Shown here: one piece after another, positions 45,522 to 54,085 of the stretch
Position numbering within the stretch: position 1 is the first letter of the stretch
Layout: each line of letters begins with the position of its first letter
From: Bog-257 sp963846715
Lineage (GTDB): Bacteria > Acidobacteriota > Terriglobia > Terriglobales > Acidobacteriaceae
DNA: 64,000 nucleotides
Direction of reading: 5' to 3'
Assembly (NCBI GenBank): GCA_963846715.1
Contig: CAWJXA010000008.1
Span: forward strand, 434,001 to 498,000
Position numbers and translations under genes: made by a program
Notes under the pieces: model-generated
Seen by the model: the letters and a program-made list of their open reading frames with translations, nothing else
Databases searched by the model: none
What the model was told of the DNA's origin: nothing

Positions 45522-46256
45522 CTAGTGCTGTTTGCCGCCTTCGCGAATCTTCCAGAGCATTTGTCGCAGCATGCCCAGCCAGAGGTCCACGTCGCCGGCT
45601 TGCAGGCTGAGGCGGCGCACGAGGCGGCGCACTTTTTCCTCCGTCGAGGCTTCCGTGCGCGGCTTCACATAGCCGCTGTCGCGTAGGGCATCGAGCAAGA
45701 GTACGGAGATGCGCTCGACTTCGCCGGCCGTGGCGCGCTTGACTTTCTCTGGCGCTGGCGTCGCTTTAGAATCTCGGCTTAGTTCGTAGAGACAGACCGC
45801 TACAGCCTGTCCCAGATTCATCGAGATGTGTTCCTCTCGCGTCGGAATGCGCATGAGCCAGTGGCAGTGGCTGAGGTCCCTGGTCGACAGACCAAATTTT
45901 TCCGTGCCGAATACCAGAGCGGCGCGCCCAGAAGCAAGATGTTTGCGGATCACGCGCGCTCCTGCCTCCAGGCGCCGGAGCGGATGTTGCAATTCGCGAT
46001 GTCGCACCGCGGTGGTGCCGACTACCAGTGTGCAATCGGCGAGAGCTTCAGGTAGAGTCTGGTACTCCTGCGCGTTGGCCAGCAACTCGGCCGCGCCGAC
46101 GCCAGAGCGTGCCTCGCGAAAAGCGACGTCGTAGGGGTTTACCACCCGCAAGTCGAGAAAACCGAAGTTGCTCATGGCGCGAGCCGCAGCGCCGATGTTG
46201 AGCGGGTTGCGCGGTTCGACCAGAACCACACAAAGATGGCCAGGCTGTCGTTGCAT
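45522..46256 (-). CDS. SpoU-type tRNA/rRNA methyltransferase (TrmJ-like)
   Basis: A SPOUT-fold protein of 244 residues: LCVVLVEPRNPLNIGAAARAM (motif 1, NxGAAAR), FGFLDLRVVNPYD, AALVFGTEKFGLSTRDLSHC (motif 2) and IPTREEHISMNLGQAVAVCLYEL (motif 3, NLGQAVA). Length and N-terminus match TrmJ, which 2'-O-methylates position 32 of tRNAs. The C-terminal extension with VERISVLLLDALRDSGYV is also TrmJ-like. It is followed on the same strand by no close partner; the small membrane gene lies 59 bases upstream. Confidence 0.9.
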   Translation of the reverse strand: MQRQPGHLCVVLVEPRNPLNIGAAARAMSNFGFLDLRVVNPYDVAFREARSGVGAAELLANAQEYQTLPEALADCTLVVGTTAVRHRELQHPLRRLEAGARVIRKHLASGRAALVFGTEKFGLSTRDLSHCHWLMRIPTREEHISMNLGQAVAVCLYELSRDSKATPAPEKVKRATAGEVERISVLLLDALRDSGYVKPRTEASTEEKVRRLVRRLSLQAGDVDLWLGMLRQMLWKIREGGKQH

Positions 46257-46315
46257 TAGGACAGTTTATGGGGTTTTCGGAATTGATGGAATGCGGAAGG
46301 AGGTAGAGCACGCGC

Positions 46316-46606
46316 TCATAACTTCAGAAAGAAGACGACTGACATGGGCAGAAGTGCGGCTCCGGCTTGCAGCGCAAGCACCTCTAGCGCCTGCCTCGGG
46401 GCCCTTGGCAGCCACTTGACGGCGGAGAAAGCGACGATTGGTATTTGTCCGCCGATGAGCAGCTGAAACAGATGGGCAGCGCTTCCTTCATCGGCCTGCC
46501 GCACGATCCCGTACAGGGCGATATTGCCCAGCACTATAGCTAGCGCCGCCAGCGACATTACGATTGGAAGAAAAGCACTGGGCCGCTTTATTGATGAGAG
46601 ATCCAT
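46316..46606 (-). CDS. Small three-TM membrane protein
   Basis: A 96-residue hydrophobic protein with TM segments FLPIVMSLAALAIVLGNIALYGI, AAHLFQLLIGGQIPIVAFSAV and LEVLALQAGAALLPMSVVFFL. ATG 46606 has GGAGG about 8 bases upstream. No family is recognised. It is probably co-oriented with the TrmJ-like gene, but no functional link is evident. Confidence 0.6.
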   Translation of the reverse strand: MDLSSIKRPSAFLPIVMSLAALAIVLGNIALYGIVRQADEGSAAHLFQLLIGGQIPIVAFSAVKWLPRAPRQALEVLALQAGAALLPMSVVFFLKL

Positions 46607-46814
46607 TTGGGAGCCTCCAGGATAATGTGTTGACCTTCGTCGTAGTGGCGGGCAAGTGTATGGTGCTCTGGAATCGCCGTTCAGTCAATACGGGCTAGCC
46701 TGCCGGGCCGTTCGGCCGACACACTAGTCCTAGAATCTGCCGACACCGAGTTGAGGAAATTTCCCTGCATTTCGGAGTTCGGTAGATAATGGTCAGCGAT
46801 AATAAGGCCCGGTC

Positions 46815-49260
46815 ATGAATGGCTTCATGCAACACGTGACTTTCGGCTTGCGGCTGATCCGCAAGTCACCCATCTTCTACGTGATCGTCATCGTGGTACT
46901 GGCCCTCGGGATCGGCGCCAACACGGCGGTGTTCAGCGTGGTGGACGCTGTACTGCTGCGCAAGCTTCCCTTCCGCGAGCCGGACCGGCTGGTCATGGTG
47001 TGGGAGAAAAATCCTACGTTGGGGGCGATGGTGGGCGACCGCGTTCCCACTACTTACACCAACTTCGCGGAGTGGGTCCAACAGGCGCACTCATTTGACG
47101 GCATGGCTGGGTTCGAGGATGTCAGCCTGAACCGCACCGGCACTGGCGAGCCGGAGCGCATTGCGGGCGCGCGGGTGACGCCAAACTTCTTCGGCGTGCT
47201 CGGCGTTACTCCGGAGGCGGGTAGCAGCTTCGACTACGTGGAGCGCGACCCCACCCACAACCACGCGGCGATGCTGAGCAACGGATATTGGAAGAGCCAT
47301 TTTGGGGGAAGTGCCGGCGTTGTCGGCCAGACTCTCACCCTGAACGACATCCCCTACGTTGTGGTGGGTGTGCTGCCGGACAACTTCCATCTACCTGCGA
47401 CGCGCGAAGGTTCGGAGCAACGCAAGCCCGACATCTGGATTCCCTACGAACCACCTGCTCAACGTAACGAGGCGGAGCTGAACCGCCTGAAGATGCAAGT
47501 GTTCGCGCGGCTTCGTCCCGGCGTCTCGCTGGAACAAGCCCGCCAGGAGATGGACGTCATCGCCGGGCGGTTGGAGGAGCAGAACCCCACGCTTAACGCC
47601 GGATTCGGCATCAACGTGTTCCCCGTCTACTTGGAAGATGTCGGCAAAGAGCTGCGCCGCAACCTGATGGTCCTGCTGTCGGCGGTCGGACTCATCCTGC
47701 TGCTGGCGTGCGCGAACCTCGCCAACCTGATGCTCACGCGCGCCACCGCGCGGCAGCGGGAGCTCGCCATTCGCAAAGCCTTGGGCGCCAGCCGCGCGCG
47801 CCTGATCGTGCAGATGATCGTGGAAGGCCTGCTGCTCAGCTTCTTCGGATGCCTGCTGGCCATTGTGGTCGCGCACTTCGGAATCCAGTTGCTGCTGGCG
47901 TTGAAGCCGGCCGATCTGCAACGTCCGGAGCAAGTTCACTTGGGCATCAGCGTGCTGCTGTTCACCATGGCGATCGGAATCGTCGCCGGAGTTGCATTCG
48001 CTGCCATACCCGCCATCTACGCTTCCAACACCGACGTCAACACGGTGCTGAAGGATTCCACCTCCAACGCGCGGCATCCCGGCAGGGTGCGGGCGGTGCT
48101 GGTGGTTGGCGAGGTGAGCCTGGCATTCGTGCTGCTGATCGGAGCGGTGTTCATGATCGGCAGCCTGGTCTCGGTGTTGCGCGTCGATCCCGGCTTCCGC
48201 GCGGACCATTTGCTCACCATGAACTTCAGCATGCCGCCTTCGCGCTACGCGAAGAACGAGCAGTTCGCCAGCTTCTGCCAGCAGGTGCTAGAGCACGTCT
48301 CAGCGTTGCCCGGAGTGAAGTCGGCGAGCTTCTCCGATGGCCTGCCGATGACGCGCATCCGCATGATGAAGTTCACGGTCGACGGCCAGGCCCTGCCCAC
48401 GCGCGGCAGCGAGCCGACAGCCGACATGCGCGGCATCAGCTCGCCCGCGTATCTTCCCACGCTCGGGATACCGATTTACGCGGGACGAAATTTTACCGCG
48501 GACGAGATCAACAACAACCTGCCGGTCATCATCGTCAACCAGACGCTGGCGAAGAAGTTGTGGCCGAACGAGGACGCGGTCGGCAAGACCATCCGGACGG
48601 TAGCACGAGCGGGAGTCGAGGCACGCGACCTCTCCGTGATCGGGGTCGCCGGCGACACCCACCAGGTTTCGCTGGAGAGCGGAACGCGTCCTGAAGTGCT
48701 GAGGCCCATGGTTGACTACACCAACTTGACGCTGGCGGTGCGCACCGCCGCCGATCCGGGTTCGCTGACCTCAGCCATCAAGCGCCAGGTGTGGCTGCTC
48801 GACAAGGACCTGCCGGTCTATCAAGTCGAAACCATGGACCAGGTCGTCGAAGACAACCTCGGGCAGCGCCGCTTCGACTCGTTCCTGATGGCGATCTTCG
48901 GCGGGCTTGGCGTTGCTGCTCGCCGGAGTCGGAATTTACGGCGTGCTGACCTCGACGGTGCAGCAGCGCACCCATGAGATTGGCATTCGCATGGCGCTGG
49001 GCGCTGGGCGCGGCGATGTGGTGCGCATGGTTATGACCTATGGACTGAAGCTGGCGATTGCGGGGATGCTGATCGGGCTGGCAGCAGGTTTTCTGCTGAC
49101 GCGCGTGTTGGCGAGCTTGCTCTTCGGAGTGAGCCCCACGAATCCGCTCACGTATCTTGCGGTCTGTGCCGGATTGACACTGGTGGCAGTTGCCGCTTGT
49201 TACTGGCCGGCGAGCGCGGCTGTGAAGGTGGATCCGGTACAAGCACTGCGGGCGGAGTAG
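46815..49260 (+). CDS. ADOP/MacB-type ABC permease, frameshifted near the C-terminus
   Basis: An N-terminal TM (SPIFYVIVIVVLALGIGANTAVFSVVDAVLLRKLPF), the MacB periplasmic core (VLGVTPEAGSSF, GVLPDNFHLP), a central FtsX block (MVLLSAVGLILLLACANLANLML) and a second MacB-PCD copy make an ~800-residue ADOP permease. Near 48905 the frame gives GLGVAARRSRN and stops at 48977. The +1 frame yields LALLLAGVGIYGVLTSTVQQR, ATHEIGIRMALGAGRG-type FtsX segments and ends DPVQALRAE at 49260. One surplus base in the TM-coding part therefore splits it. Such permeases usually export or handle lipophilic compounds; no ATPase gene is adjacent. Confidence 0.88.
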
Positions 49261-49306
49261 GGTAACCTTCTTCAAATAAGACAAAGACCGACCATAGCTA
49301 ACGACG

Positions 49307-49345
49307 CTTGAGCCGGGCAGTCCCGTTTTCGCGCTCAAGTTTCTG
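49307..49345 (+). terminator. Hairpin after the MacB-like gene
   Basis: CTTGAGC (49307-49313) pairs with GCTCAAG (49333-49339), with an inner CGGG/CCCG pair. TTTCTGTT follows, as in an intrinsic terminator. Confidence 0.6.
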
Positions 49346-49386
49346 TTATGCTTGCCAACTAATTTTCCACTTCGAAGGAGACAGCC

Positions 49387-50271
49387 ATGAGAGTACGCAC
49401 GGTTTTCAGTGTCTGCATGATGATCGCCCTGGTCGCGCTCGGATCCGCTTCGGCAACCAACCCCGCCGGCACTTCCGGCGCTTCCAACCCTTACCTTGCA
49501 CTGGGCGACAGCGTGGGATTCGGATTTATCGACCAGGCAGCATACGAATACTACAATCCCACCAACTTCGTCGCGTATCCCGATTACGTCAGCCTGGCGG
49601 TGAGCTTGAACCTGTCGAATGCGGGCTGTCCGGGGGAGACGACGGGCAGTTTTCTGTCGTCGACCGCGCCCGATGCCGGCTGCCGTTTCTATCGCACGAT
49701 GTTTCCTCTGCACGTTATTTACACCTCGGCCAAGTCCACGCAGGGTGCCTACGCCACGAACTTTCTCCAGCATCATACCCACACGGCGCTGGTGACTATC
49801 GACCTGGGCGCTAACGACCTGCTTCTGCTGGAGGAGGCGTGCAATAACGATCCCACGTGCATCGAGCAGGGCGCGCCGCAGGTCTTTGCCATGGCCGCGG
49901 CCAACATGGCAACCATCCTCGGCGATCTGCGCGCCACCGGATACAGCGGCGTCATTATTATCATGAATTACTACTCGCTCGATTACTCGAACCAGTTTGT
50001 GACCGAACTGACGGAAGGGTTGAACCAGGCGATCAGCGCGCCCGCGGGCACTTTCGGAGCAGTGGTAGCCGACGTGTTCTCGGCATTCGCGGCTGCGACT
50101 TCGAATCCGTTGGTGGGGGGAAACACTTGCGTCGCCGGGTTGCTGAACGCGAGCAACCCACCGACCAGTCCGCCCTCGTGTGACATCCATCCCAGCCAGT
50201 CAGGCCACAAGCTGATTGCGCAGACGATTGCCGCTACGTATCAATCGCAGCGGGCTGAGCGAAGCAAGTAG
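49387..50271 (+). CDS. Secreted SGNH/GDSL-type hydrolase
   Basis: Signal peptide FSVCMMIALVALGSASA, then YLALGDSVGFGFID (block I Ser), GCPGETTGSF (block II Gly), LVTIDLGANDLLLLEE (block III Asn) and a C-terminal CDIHPSQSGHKLIAQ (block V Asp-x2-His). All catalytic residues of the SGNH family are present, so it should be an active esterase/lipase or acetylhydrolase outside the cytoplasm. Disulfide-type Cys residues occur (GCPGET, AGCRFY). RBS GAAGGAGA before ATG 49387. No operon partner. Confidence 0.9.
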   Translation: MRVRTVFSVCMMIALVALGSASATNPAGTSGASNPYLALGDSVGFGFIDQAAYEYYNPTNFVAYPDYVSLAVSLNLSNAGCPGETTGSFLSSTAPDAGCRFYRTMFPLHVIYTSAKSTQGAYATNFLQHHTHTALVTIDLGANDLLLLEEACNNDPTCIEQGAPQVFAMAAANMATILGDLRATGYSGVIIIMNYYSLDYSNQFVTELTEGLNQAISAPAGTFGAVVADVFSAFAAATSNPLVGGNTCVAGLLNASNPPTSPPSCDIHPSQSGHKLIAQTIAATYQSQRAERSK

Positions 50272-50454
50272 ACGCGGGATCACGTTTTCGTATAGCGCGC
50301 TGAGCTGCAAGACTGTCATGTCGGATCTCCGCATCGAGCCTGGATAGACTCGGTAGTTTGAACGGTGGGAGTTCTCATGTCAATGCAGCGCTTGGCCCCC
50401 TTGGTGGTAGGTTGTTTACCCGTGCTCTGCGGCTTTGAAGCGGCGCGGCCAAGC

Positions 50455-51073
50455 TCACGCCACCTGCCTCGCCTCTTCGATGAGTTGCCCTTCACCAGCA
50501 GGCCGGAATCCCAGAACCATCTCCTGGCTGTCAGCATCCCTCCGCACGCACTGTCGCTGCCGCGCTACCTCCATGTCTTGCGATAGCAGTCCGATCATCC
50601 TGCATACCGTTCGTGCCTTCGCATCACACTGCCACACATCGTCAGCTTCATCCTCAGCTTCGGCTCCGGGCTCTGCCGTACCGTTTGTCTCTGTTCCTTC
50701 GTTGCGGCCGCACTTCACCTCTGCTAGTTTTGCACTCTGTTGTCTGGCAAGCTTCAACTCGCGGACTGCGGCGGCCAACTCCGTCTCCTCGGCAGCTCGC
50801 AATCTGCAGCCCATACAGCAGCTGGCCCGATACTTTGGTGTCGATCTGCCCGCGCACCAACGCGTCCATCACTTGCATCAGCGCCACTTGGATGGAGTTG
50901 GCATCTTCTAATGTCGGCAGTTGCAGCGAATGGAACTCACCTTTCATGATCTGCTTTTGCATTCTCAGACGACGTCCGCGGGCGGTGAGGTGGAAGTAAC
51001 AGTATTCCCGCTCGCGCAATGCTGGCGACCCACAAAACTCGCCATCGGCTTTTATATGTTTACAAGTGCGCAT
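50455..51073 (-). pseudogene. Acidobacterial MRTCKHIK-type small Cys/His protein, frameshifted
   Basis: From ATG 51073 (CAGGAGAAAAG upstream) the frame reads MRTCKHIKADGEFCGSPALR, EYCYFHLTARGRR and LPTLEDANSIQVALMQVMDAL, with a C-x8-C-x12-C-x2-H-like arrangement that could bind zinc. Around 50810 the frame loses sense (SCRGDGVGRRS), while the +1 frame carries AAEETELAAAVRELKLARQQ on to 50455. One surplus base is the simplest explanation. I recall this family as multicopy in Acidobacteria, with no known function. The two pieces together make about 205 residues. Confidence 0.6.
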
Positions 51074-51093
51074 GACTTTTCTCCTGCGTTGGT

Positions 51094-51665
51094 ATCAGGG
51101 CACAGCTTCAGCTGTGCCGATGAGTGTCTATTGGAACTGGGGTTTAGAGACCGCGTCGCGAGTGCGTATGGATTGCGACGGTGCAGTGAAGCGGTTAAGA
51201 AAGAGCCCCGGATGGGGCGGAAGATCTTAGCCCAGCGCTTCAGCGCTGGGTAGCGTGGGAAATGAGACCGAGTCCCGTAGGGACGGCAGAGATCGCGACA
51301 GTGCCGCACCTCACCACCCCCCTCCCCCTCCTCTTTTGCAAAATATTGAAAACAATCACTCGCCACGAAAAACCCCCTGCAAACTATTGAATCCCTGTTG
51401 TTTATAGGCAAAATATTGCAATAGGGAGACTTACGAGACATGCGGAGGGCAGATCGCGATCCTTGGGAAACTCGGTTTGGCGGTTCGAGGGTATTCATTC
51501 CCGTTCCAAACCTCACTACAGACACAAAAGGGCAGGAGCGCCGGGCGCGGCGGTTCCTGCCCTACACCACGAGTATGCTTCTGCACACTTCCTAGGTCAA
51601 CTTACGAAAGTAACATTTCGCGTCCTTTTTTCGACCTTCCTCCCAGAATGGGAATCATCCTCAAA
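51094..51665 (+). repeat. Inverted repeat element copy A
   Basis: This non-coding stretch shares ordered blocks with the reverse complement of 62700-63175: GGCACAGCTTCAGCTGTGCC (51099-51118), CCCCCTCCCCCTC, three GCAAA(A/C)TATTG words (51337-51418), TTTATAGGCAAAATATTGCA, AAACTCGGT, a strong hairpin GGGCAGGA/TCCTGCCC (51530-51562), TTACGAAAGTA and GAATGGGAAT. Block order is kept while spacers vary. Within the last 130 bases both copies align without gaps and would encode a similar frame (GAPGAAVPALH), though an RNA or DNA function is equally possible. An additional palindrome CCCAGCGCTT/AAGCGCTGGG-like lies at 51231-51250. Confidence 0.7.
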
Positions 51666-51831
51666 CACTCCCCCTACCACTGGCGCCAGCCCACTCTTGA
51701 ATTAATCCTTCATGCCCTGGGTTGCGTCCTTCTTTGGGGAGGTTTGAACCGGCGACCCCCTGGGCCCAGGACAGTGAACAGAACTATATCCGGGTACCAC
51801 GTATCCCTTCGCCCTAGCGCCTAAATTCACA

Positions 51832-52122
51832 GACCGCCATCAGACGGTCAATCACATAATCGGGGAGTACGTTCGCGGCGACGTTTACACGAACTCGATT
51901 GAGAGCGCATTTTCACTGCTCAAGCGCGGCATCATAGGCCAGTTCCACAAAATCTCGATAAAGCACCTGCCTCGCTATTGCAGCGAGTTTGAGTACAGAT
52001 TCAATCGTCGCCAGTCGGCAGACCCGTTCATAGATACAGTGCGACGGCTGTGCGCCGTCAAGCCGCTAATGTTCGCGGAGCTTACCGCTGCGCCGAAGAA
52101 GTTTTCTTTGGCGGGGATTTGA
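51832..52122 (+). pseudogene. IS1595-family transposase, C-terminal remnant
   Basis: With no start codon, the frame from 51832 reads DRHQTVNHIIGEYVRGDVYT, NSIESAFSLLKRGIIGQFHK, ISIKHLPRYCSEFEYRFNRR, then QSADPFIDTVRRL and stops at 52122. This matches the DDE-domain end of ISXO2/IS1595 transposases (EYVRGDVHTNTIEGFFSLLKRG pattern, here with the catalytic Glu in NSIESAFS). The N-terminal ~200 residues and terminal inverted repeats are missing, so the element is dead. A degenerate tRNA-like sequence (about 51725-51795, minus) lies just upstream. Confidence 0.85.
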
Positions 52123-52164
52123 GCATTCGAGAGAGAACGGCATCAAACTGGGCTTCGTCGGTTT

Positions 52165-52569
52165 TCACGGCTTTGCTTCCGGATTGTCAGCAAGAAATTC
52201 CTTCCACAGTTTCTGAATGGCTGCTACTTGTTCTTTCGGATGCTTCACTGTAGCTGCCATCTCATCAGGGAGTTTGTCCAGGGGCGCGTTAAGAATGTTG
52301 GACGGGACGGGAATATGTCCAAATTCGGCCTCTTGAGCTGCAATCTGGGCCTGAATCAAATAAGCGAAAATTTTAGCGTAGTTCCACGGAATGGTGATCG
52401 CCGTATGCTGGACGACGACGTTTGGCCCTTGCACAATGTCCGTCTGTCCGAACGTGATTTTCAAATCCCAAATAGTTGATTCAAATAGCGCGTTATTGGC
52501 GTATCGTGTGGCGAAATCTTCAGGGTCTCGCCTTGCGTCAATCGGTTTCTTCTCTGGCTTGTCCATCAT
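52165..52569 (-). CDS. DUF3467 protein, third gene of a toxin-antitoxin operon
   Basis: A 134-residue protein with the DUF3467 pattern: RYANNALFESTIWDLKITFGQ, VVQHTAITIPWNYAKIFAYL, IQAQIAAQEAEFGHIPVPSN. The N-terminus is polar (DKPEKKPIDARRDPEDFA). The family is of unknown function and usually about 100 residues. Here it starts 8 bases after the antitoxin stop, in the position that a SecB-like chaperone holds in toxin-antitoxin-chaperone operons. The link to toxin control is inferred only from position. Confidence 0.8.
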   Translation of the reverse strand: MMDKPEKKPIDARRDPEDFATRYANNALFESTIWDLKITFGQTDIVQGPNVVVQHTAITIPWNYAKIFAYLIQAQIAAQEAEFGHIPVPSNILNAPLDKLPDEMAATVKHPKEQVAAIQKLWKEFLADNPEAKP

Positions 52570-52577
52570 CCCCCTTA

Positions 52578-53159
52578 TCAGCGTGCTGCGTTCACTACCG
52601 CGCCAGCGCCATGTTGTTGTTGGAAGAAGAATCCCGGGAACATATTGACGTCTGAAACAATATTTACAATGTCGGCCAGTTTATGGCGTTGTTCAACTGG
52701 GGCAACATTGACGACGTTCAGGGTTACTGAAGCCGGCCTTGCCACTGTTCGGTCAAACGGCAAATTGAGTTGACTTGAGCTGGCTACAAAGCCTCGCCGC
52801 CCATATTTCCTTCTGGACTTGTGTGCTCTTGCCGCATTCCCCGACGAGGATGGAGCGGTAGAAGCACCGCTGCATGGGGCGACACCGGAGAGTTTCAGCC
52901 CGAGAGCATCCAGCACGGAACCGAGTGTTTCTAGGGTCGGATTGCCCGCAACAGAGAAAGAGCGGTACAGGCTTTCCCGTGTCACATTGGCTTTGGCAGC
53001 AACCTTCGACACGGTACGTGCTTGGATTACGTCTTTGATGGCATCAAGAAAAATTTCCGGTGAATCTTCTAGAGCTGCATTGAGATAATTGGCAGCGTTA
53101 ATAGGATCGGCCAGATTTTCTATACGCCAAGCATTAAAATTTCCCTTGCGCTTAGGCAT
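52578..53159 (-). CDS. HigA-like antitoxin with long C-terminal extension
   Basis: Residues 1-100 are a HigA-type antidote of HigB/Gp49 toxins: AWRIENLADPINAANYLNAAL, IFLDAIKDVIQARTVSKVAA, a helix-turn-helix NVTRESLYRSFSVAGNPTLETL, LGSVLDALGLKLSG. Known relatives end about there. About 90 more residues follow (RRKYGRRGF, SQLNLPFDRTVARPASVTL, VVNVAPVEQRHKLADIVNIV, FQQQHGAGAVVNAAR), with no recognised domain. It overlaps the toxin stop by 8 bases. The antitoxin should neutralise the toxin and repress the operon. Confidence 0.82.
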   Translation of the reverse strand: MPKRKGNFNAWRIENLADPINAANYLNAALEDSPEIFLDAIKDVIQARTVSKVAAKANVTRESLYRSFSVAGNPTLETLGSVLDALGLKLSGVAPCSGASTAPSSSGNAARAHKSRRKYGRRGFVASSSQLNLPFDRTVARPASVTLNVVNVAPVEQRHKLADIVNIVSDVNMFPGFFFQQQHGAGAVVNAAR

Positions 53160-53475
53160 TGTAGTCTCTCCAATATTCTTTGGCCGTTCTAATATCTTGC
53201 CTTTGTGATCCTTTCGTTCCTCCGCACAAAAGCACTACCTCATCACCATCTTGTCCGAAATACACCCTATAGCCTGGTCCGAAATCTATTTTCAACTCTA
53301 AAACGCCCTCCCCAACCACTTCACAATTGCCAAGATTCCCATTCTCTACCCGTTTTATTCGTGCAAGGATGATGCCGTATATCTTTTGATGGTCATAAGA
53401 ATCCAACCACTCCCGAAATGGCGATCCGCCGTCTTCGCGGAGATAATCAACAATCGTTCGTGGTCGCGCATCCAA
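53152..53475 (-). CDS. HigB/RelE-superfamily (Gp49-like) toxin
   Basis: A 107-residue protein with the pattern FREWLDSYDHQKIYGIILARI, VVGEGVLELKIDFGPGYRVYF, VVLLCGGTKGSQRQDI and TAKEYWRDYNA at the end, matching phage-derived Gp49/HigB-type RNase toxins. Basic residues in GYRVYF and the C-terminal helix fit the RelE active-site layout. The frame could start at 53475 (MDARPRTIVDY) or further upstream. It is the first gene of the three-gene minus-strand operon. Confidence 0.85.
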   Translation of the reverse strand: MDARPRTIVDYLREDGGSPFREWLDSYDHQKIYGIILARIKRVENGNLGNCEVVGEGVLELKIDFGPGYRVYFGQDGDEVVLLCGGTKGSQRQDIRTAKEYWRDYNA

Positions 53476-53590
53476 CGATACATATCGGCATCCAGCCCTG
53501 TGATGTTTAGATCACGGGGAAGGGTATCCCGCCTCCGTAAACTTTTCAAGAGGAAAACACCTTGCCTGAGATATAATGCAAATGCAAGTG

Positions 53591-53692
53591 CGGAGACGGC
53601 GGGATTCGAACCCGCGAGTCGAGGTTCCGTGAAGGGGATTCGGCTATTCTGCTTTATAAGGCAGGCGCTTTAAGCCGCCCAGCCACGTCTCC
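53591..53692 (-). tRNA. Class II tRNA-like gene of unclear identity
   Basis: Acceptor GGAGACG/CGTCTCC (7 bp) and T-arm GCGGG-TTCGAAT-CCCGC are perfect. D-arm and anticodon arm are tRNA-like. The anticodon stem CTGC/GCAG encloses an 8-nt loop CTTATAAA instead of 7, so the anticodon reads UAU or AUA. The variable region is about 32 nt, longer than usual for Leu/Ser. Discriminator is G, no CCA is encoded. It fits no standard isoacceptor. A frame across it that reads AGFEPASRGS is an accidental shadow. Confidence 0.6.
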
Positions 53693-53699
53693 AATTGTA

Positions 53700-53776
53700 T
53701 GGAGTCCGGGGCGGGAGCTGAACCGGCGAATGGTCCGCTGCAAACAGACTGCCTTGACCAACTTGGCTACCCGGAC
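53700..53776 (-). tRNA. tRNA-Cys-like body with UGC anticodon
   Basis: Acceptor GTCCGGG/CCCGGAC, discriminator U73 and encoded CCA are clear, and the D-arm TAGCCAAGTTGGTCAAGGCA resembles bacterial tRNA-Cys. The anticodon stem GTCTG/CGGAC leaves loop TTTGCAG, anticodon TGC (Ala) rather than GCA (Cys) by standard numbering. The T-stem has a central mismatch. It is either an unusual tRNA or a decaying one. It lies 7 bases from the class II tRNA-like gene on the same strand. Confidence 0.65.
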
Positions 53777-54029
53777 TTCCATAGTGTGACCTAAAAATCA
53801 CACTACCACGCCAGGCTAACTAAATCAAACGTCTACACCAGTGACCGCCGTCACAGACAGTGGGTTTCGCGCCACTGCACTTGATGGTCGGTGTAATTTC
53901 CGCTTGTGCGGGATGGCGGGTGGCCCGGCCGAGCGCTTTGCGTGAAAAGCATTCGCGGGGGTGCCCCGTCCTAACCTTCTTTTGGTCACGGCGGGATATT
54001 GCGGCCCTAAGGACCGCGCAAAGAAAAGA

Positions 54030-54053
54030 GCGACCGAGGGAAGACTCGGTCGC
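54030..54053 (-). terminator. Intrinsic terminator after the HAF-repeat gene
   Basis: GCGACCGAG (54030-54038) pairs perfectly with CTCGGTCGC (54045-54053). Reading the minus strand, the stem is followed by TCTTTTCTTT. It lies about 33 bases downstream of the minus-strand stop at 54086. Confidence 0.85.
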
Positions 54054-54085
54054 CACTAGGGTTAAGGTTTAGGTTACAGCCGGCG

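Noticed and set aside
50455..50814. Separate gene starting MGCRLRAAEE
   Set aside because: Better explained as the frameshifted end of the gene starting at 51073.
51725..51795. tRNA-Pro (GGG)-like sequence on the minus strand
   Set aside because: T-stem and acceptor do not pair; at most a pseudo-tRNA.
53386..53673. Frame AGFEPASRGSVKGIRLF on the plus strand
   Set aside because: It is an antisense read-through of the tRNA-like gene and toxin start; no coding signal.
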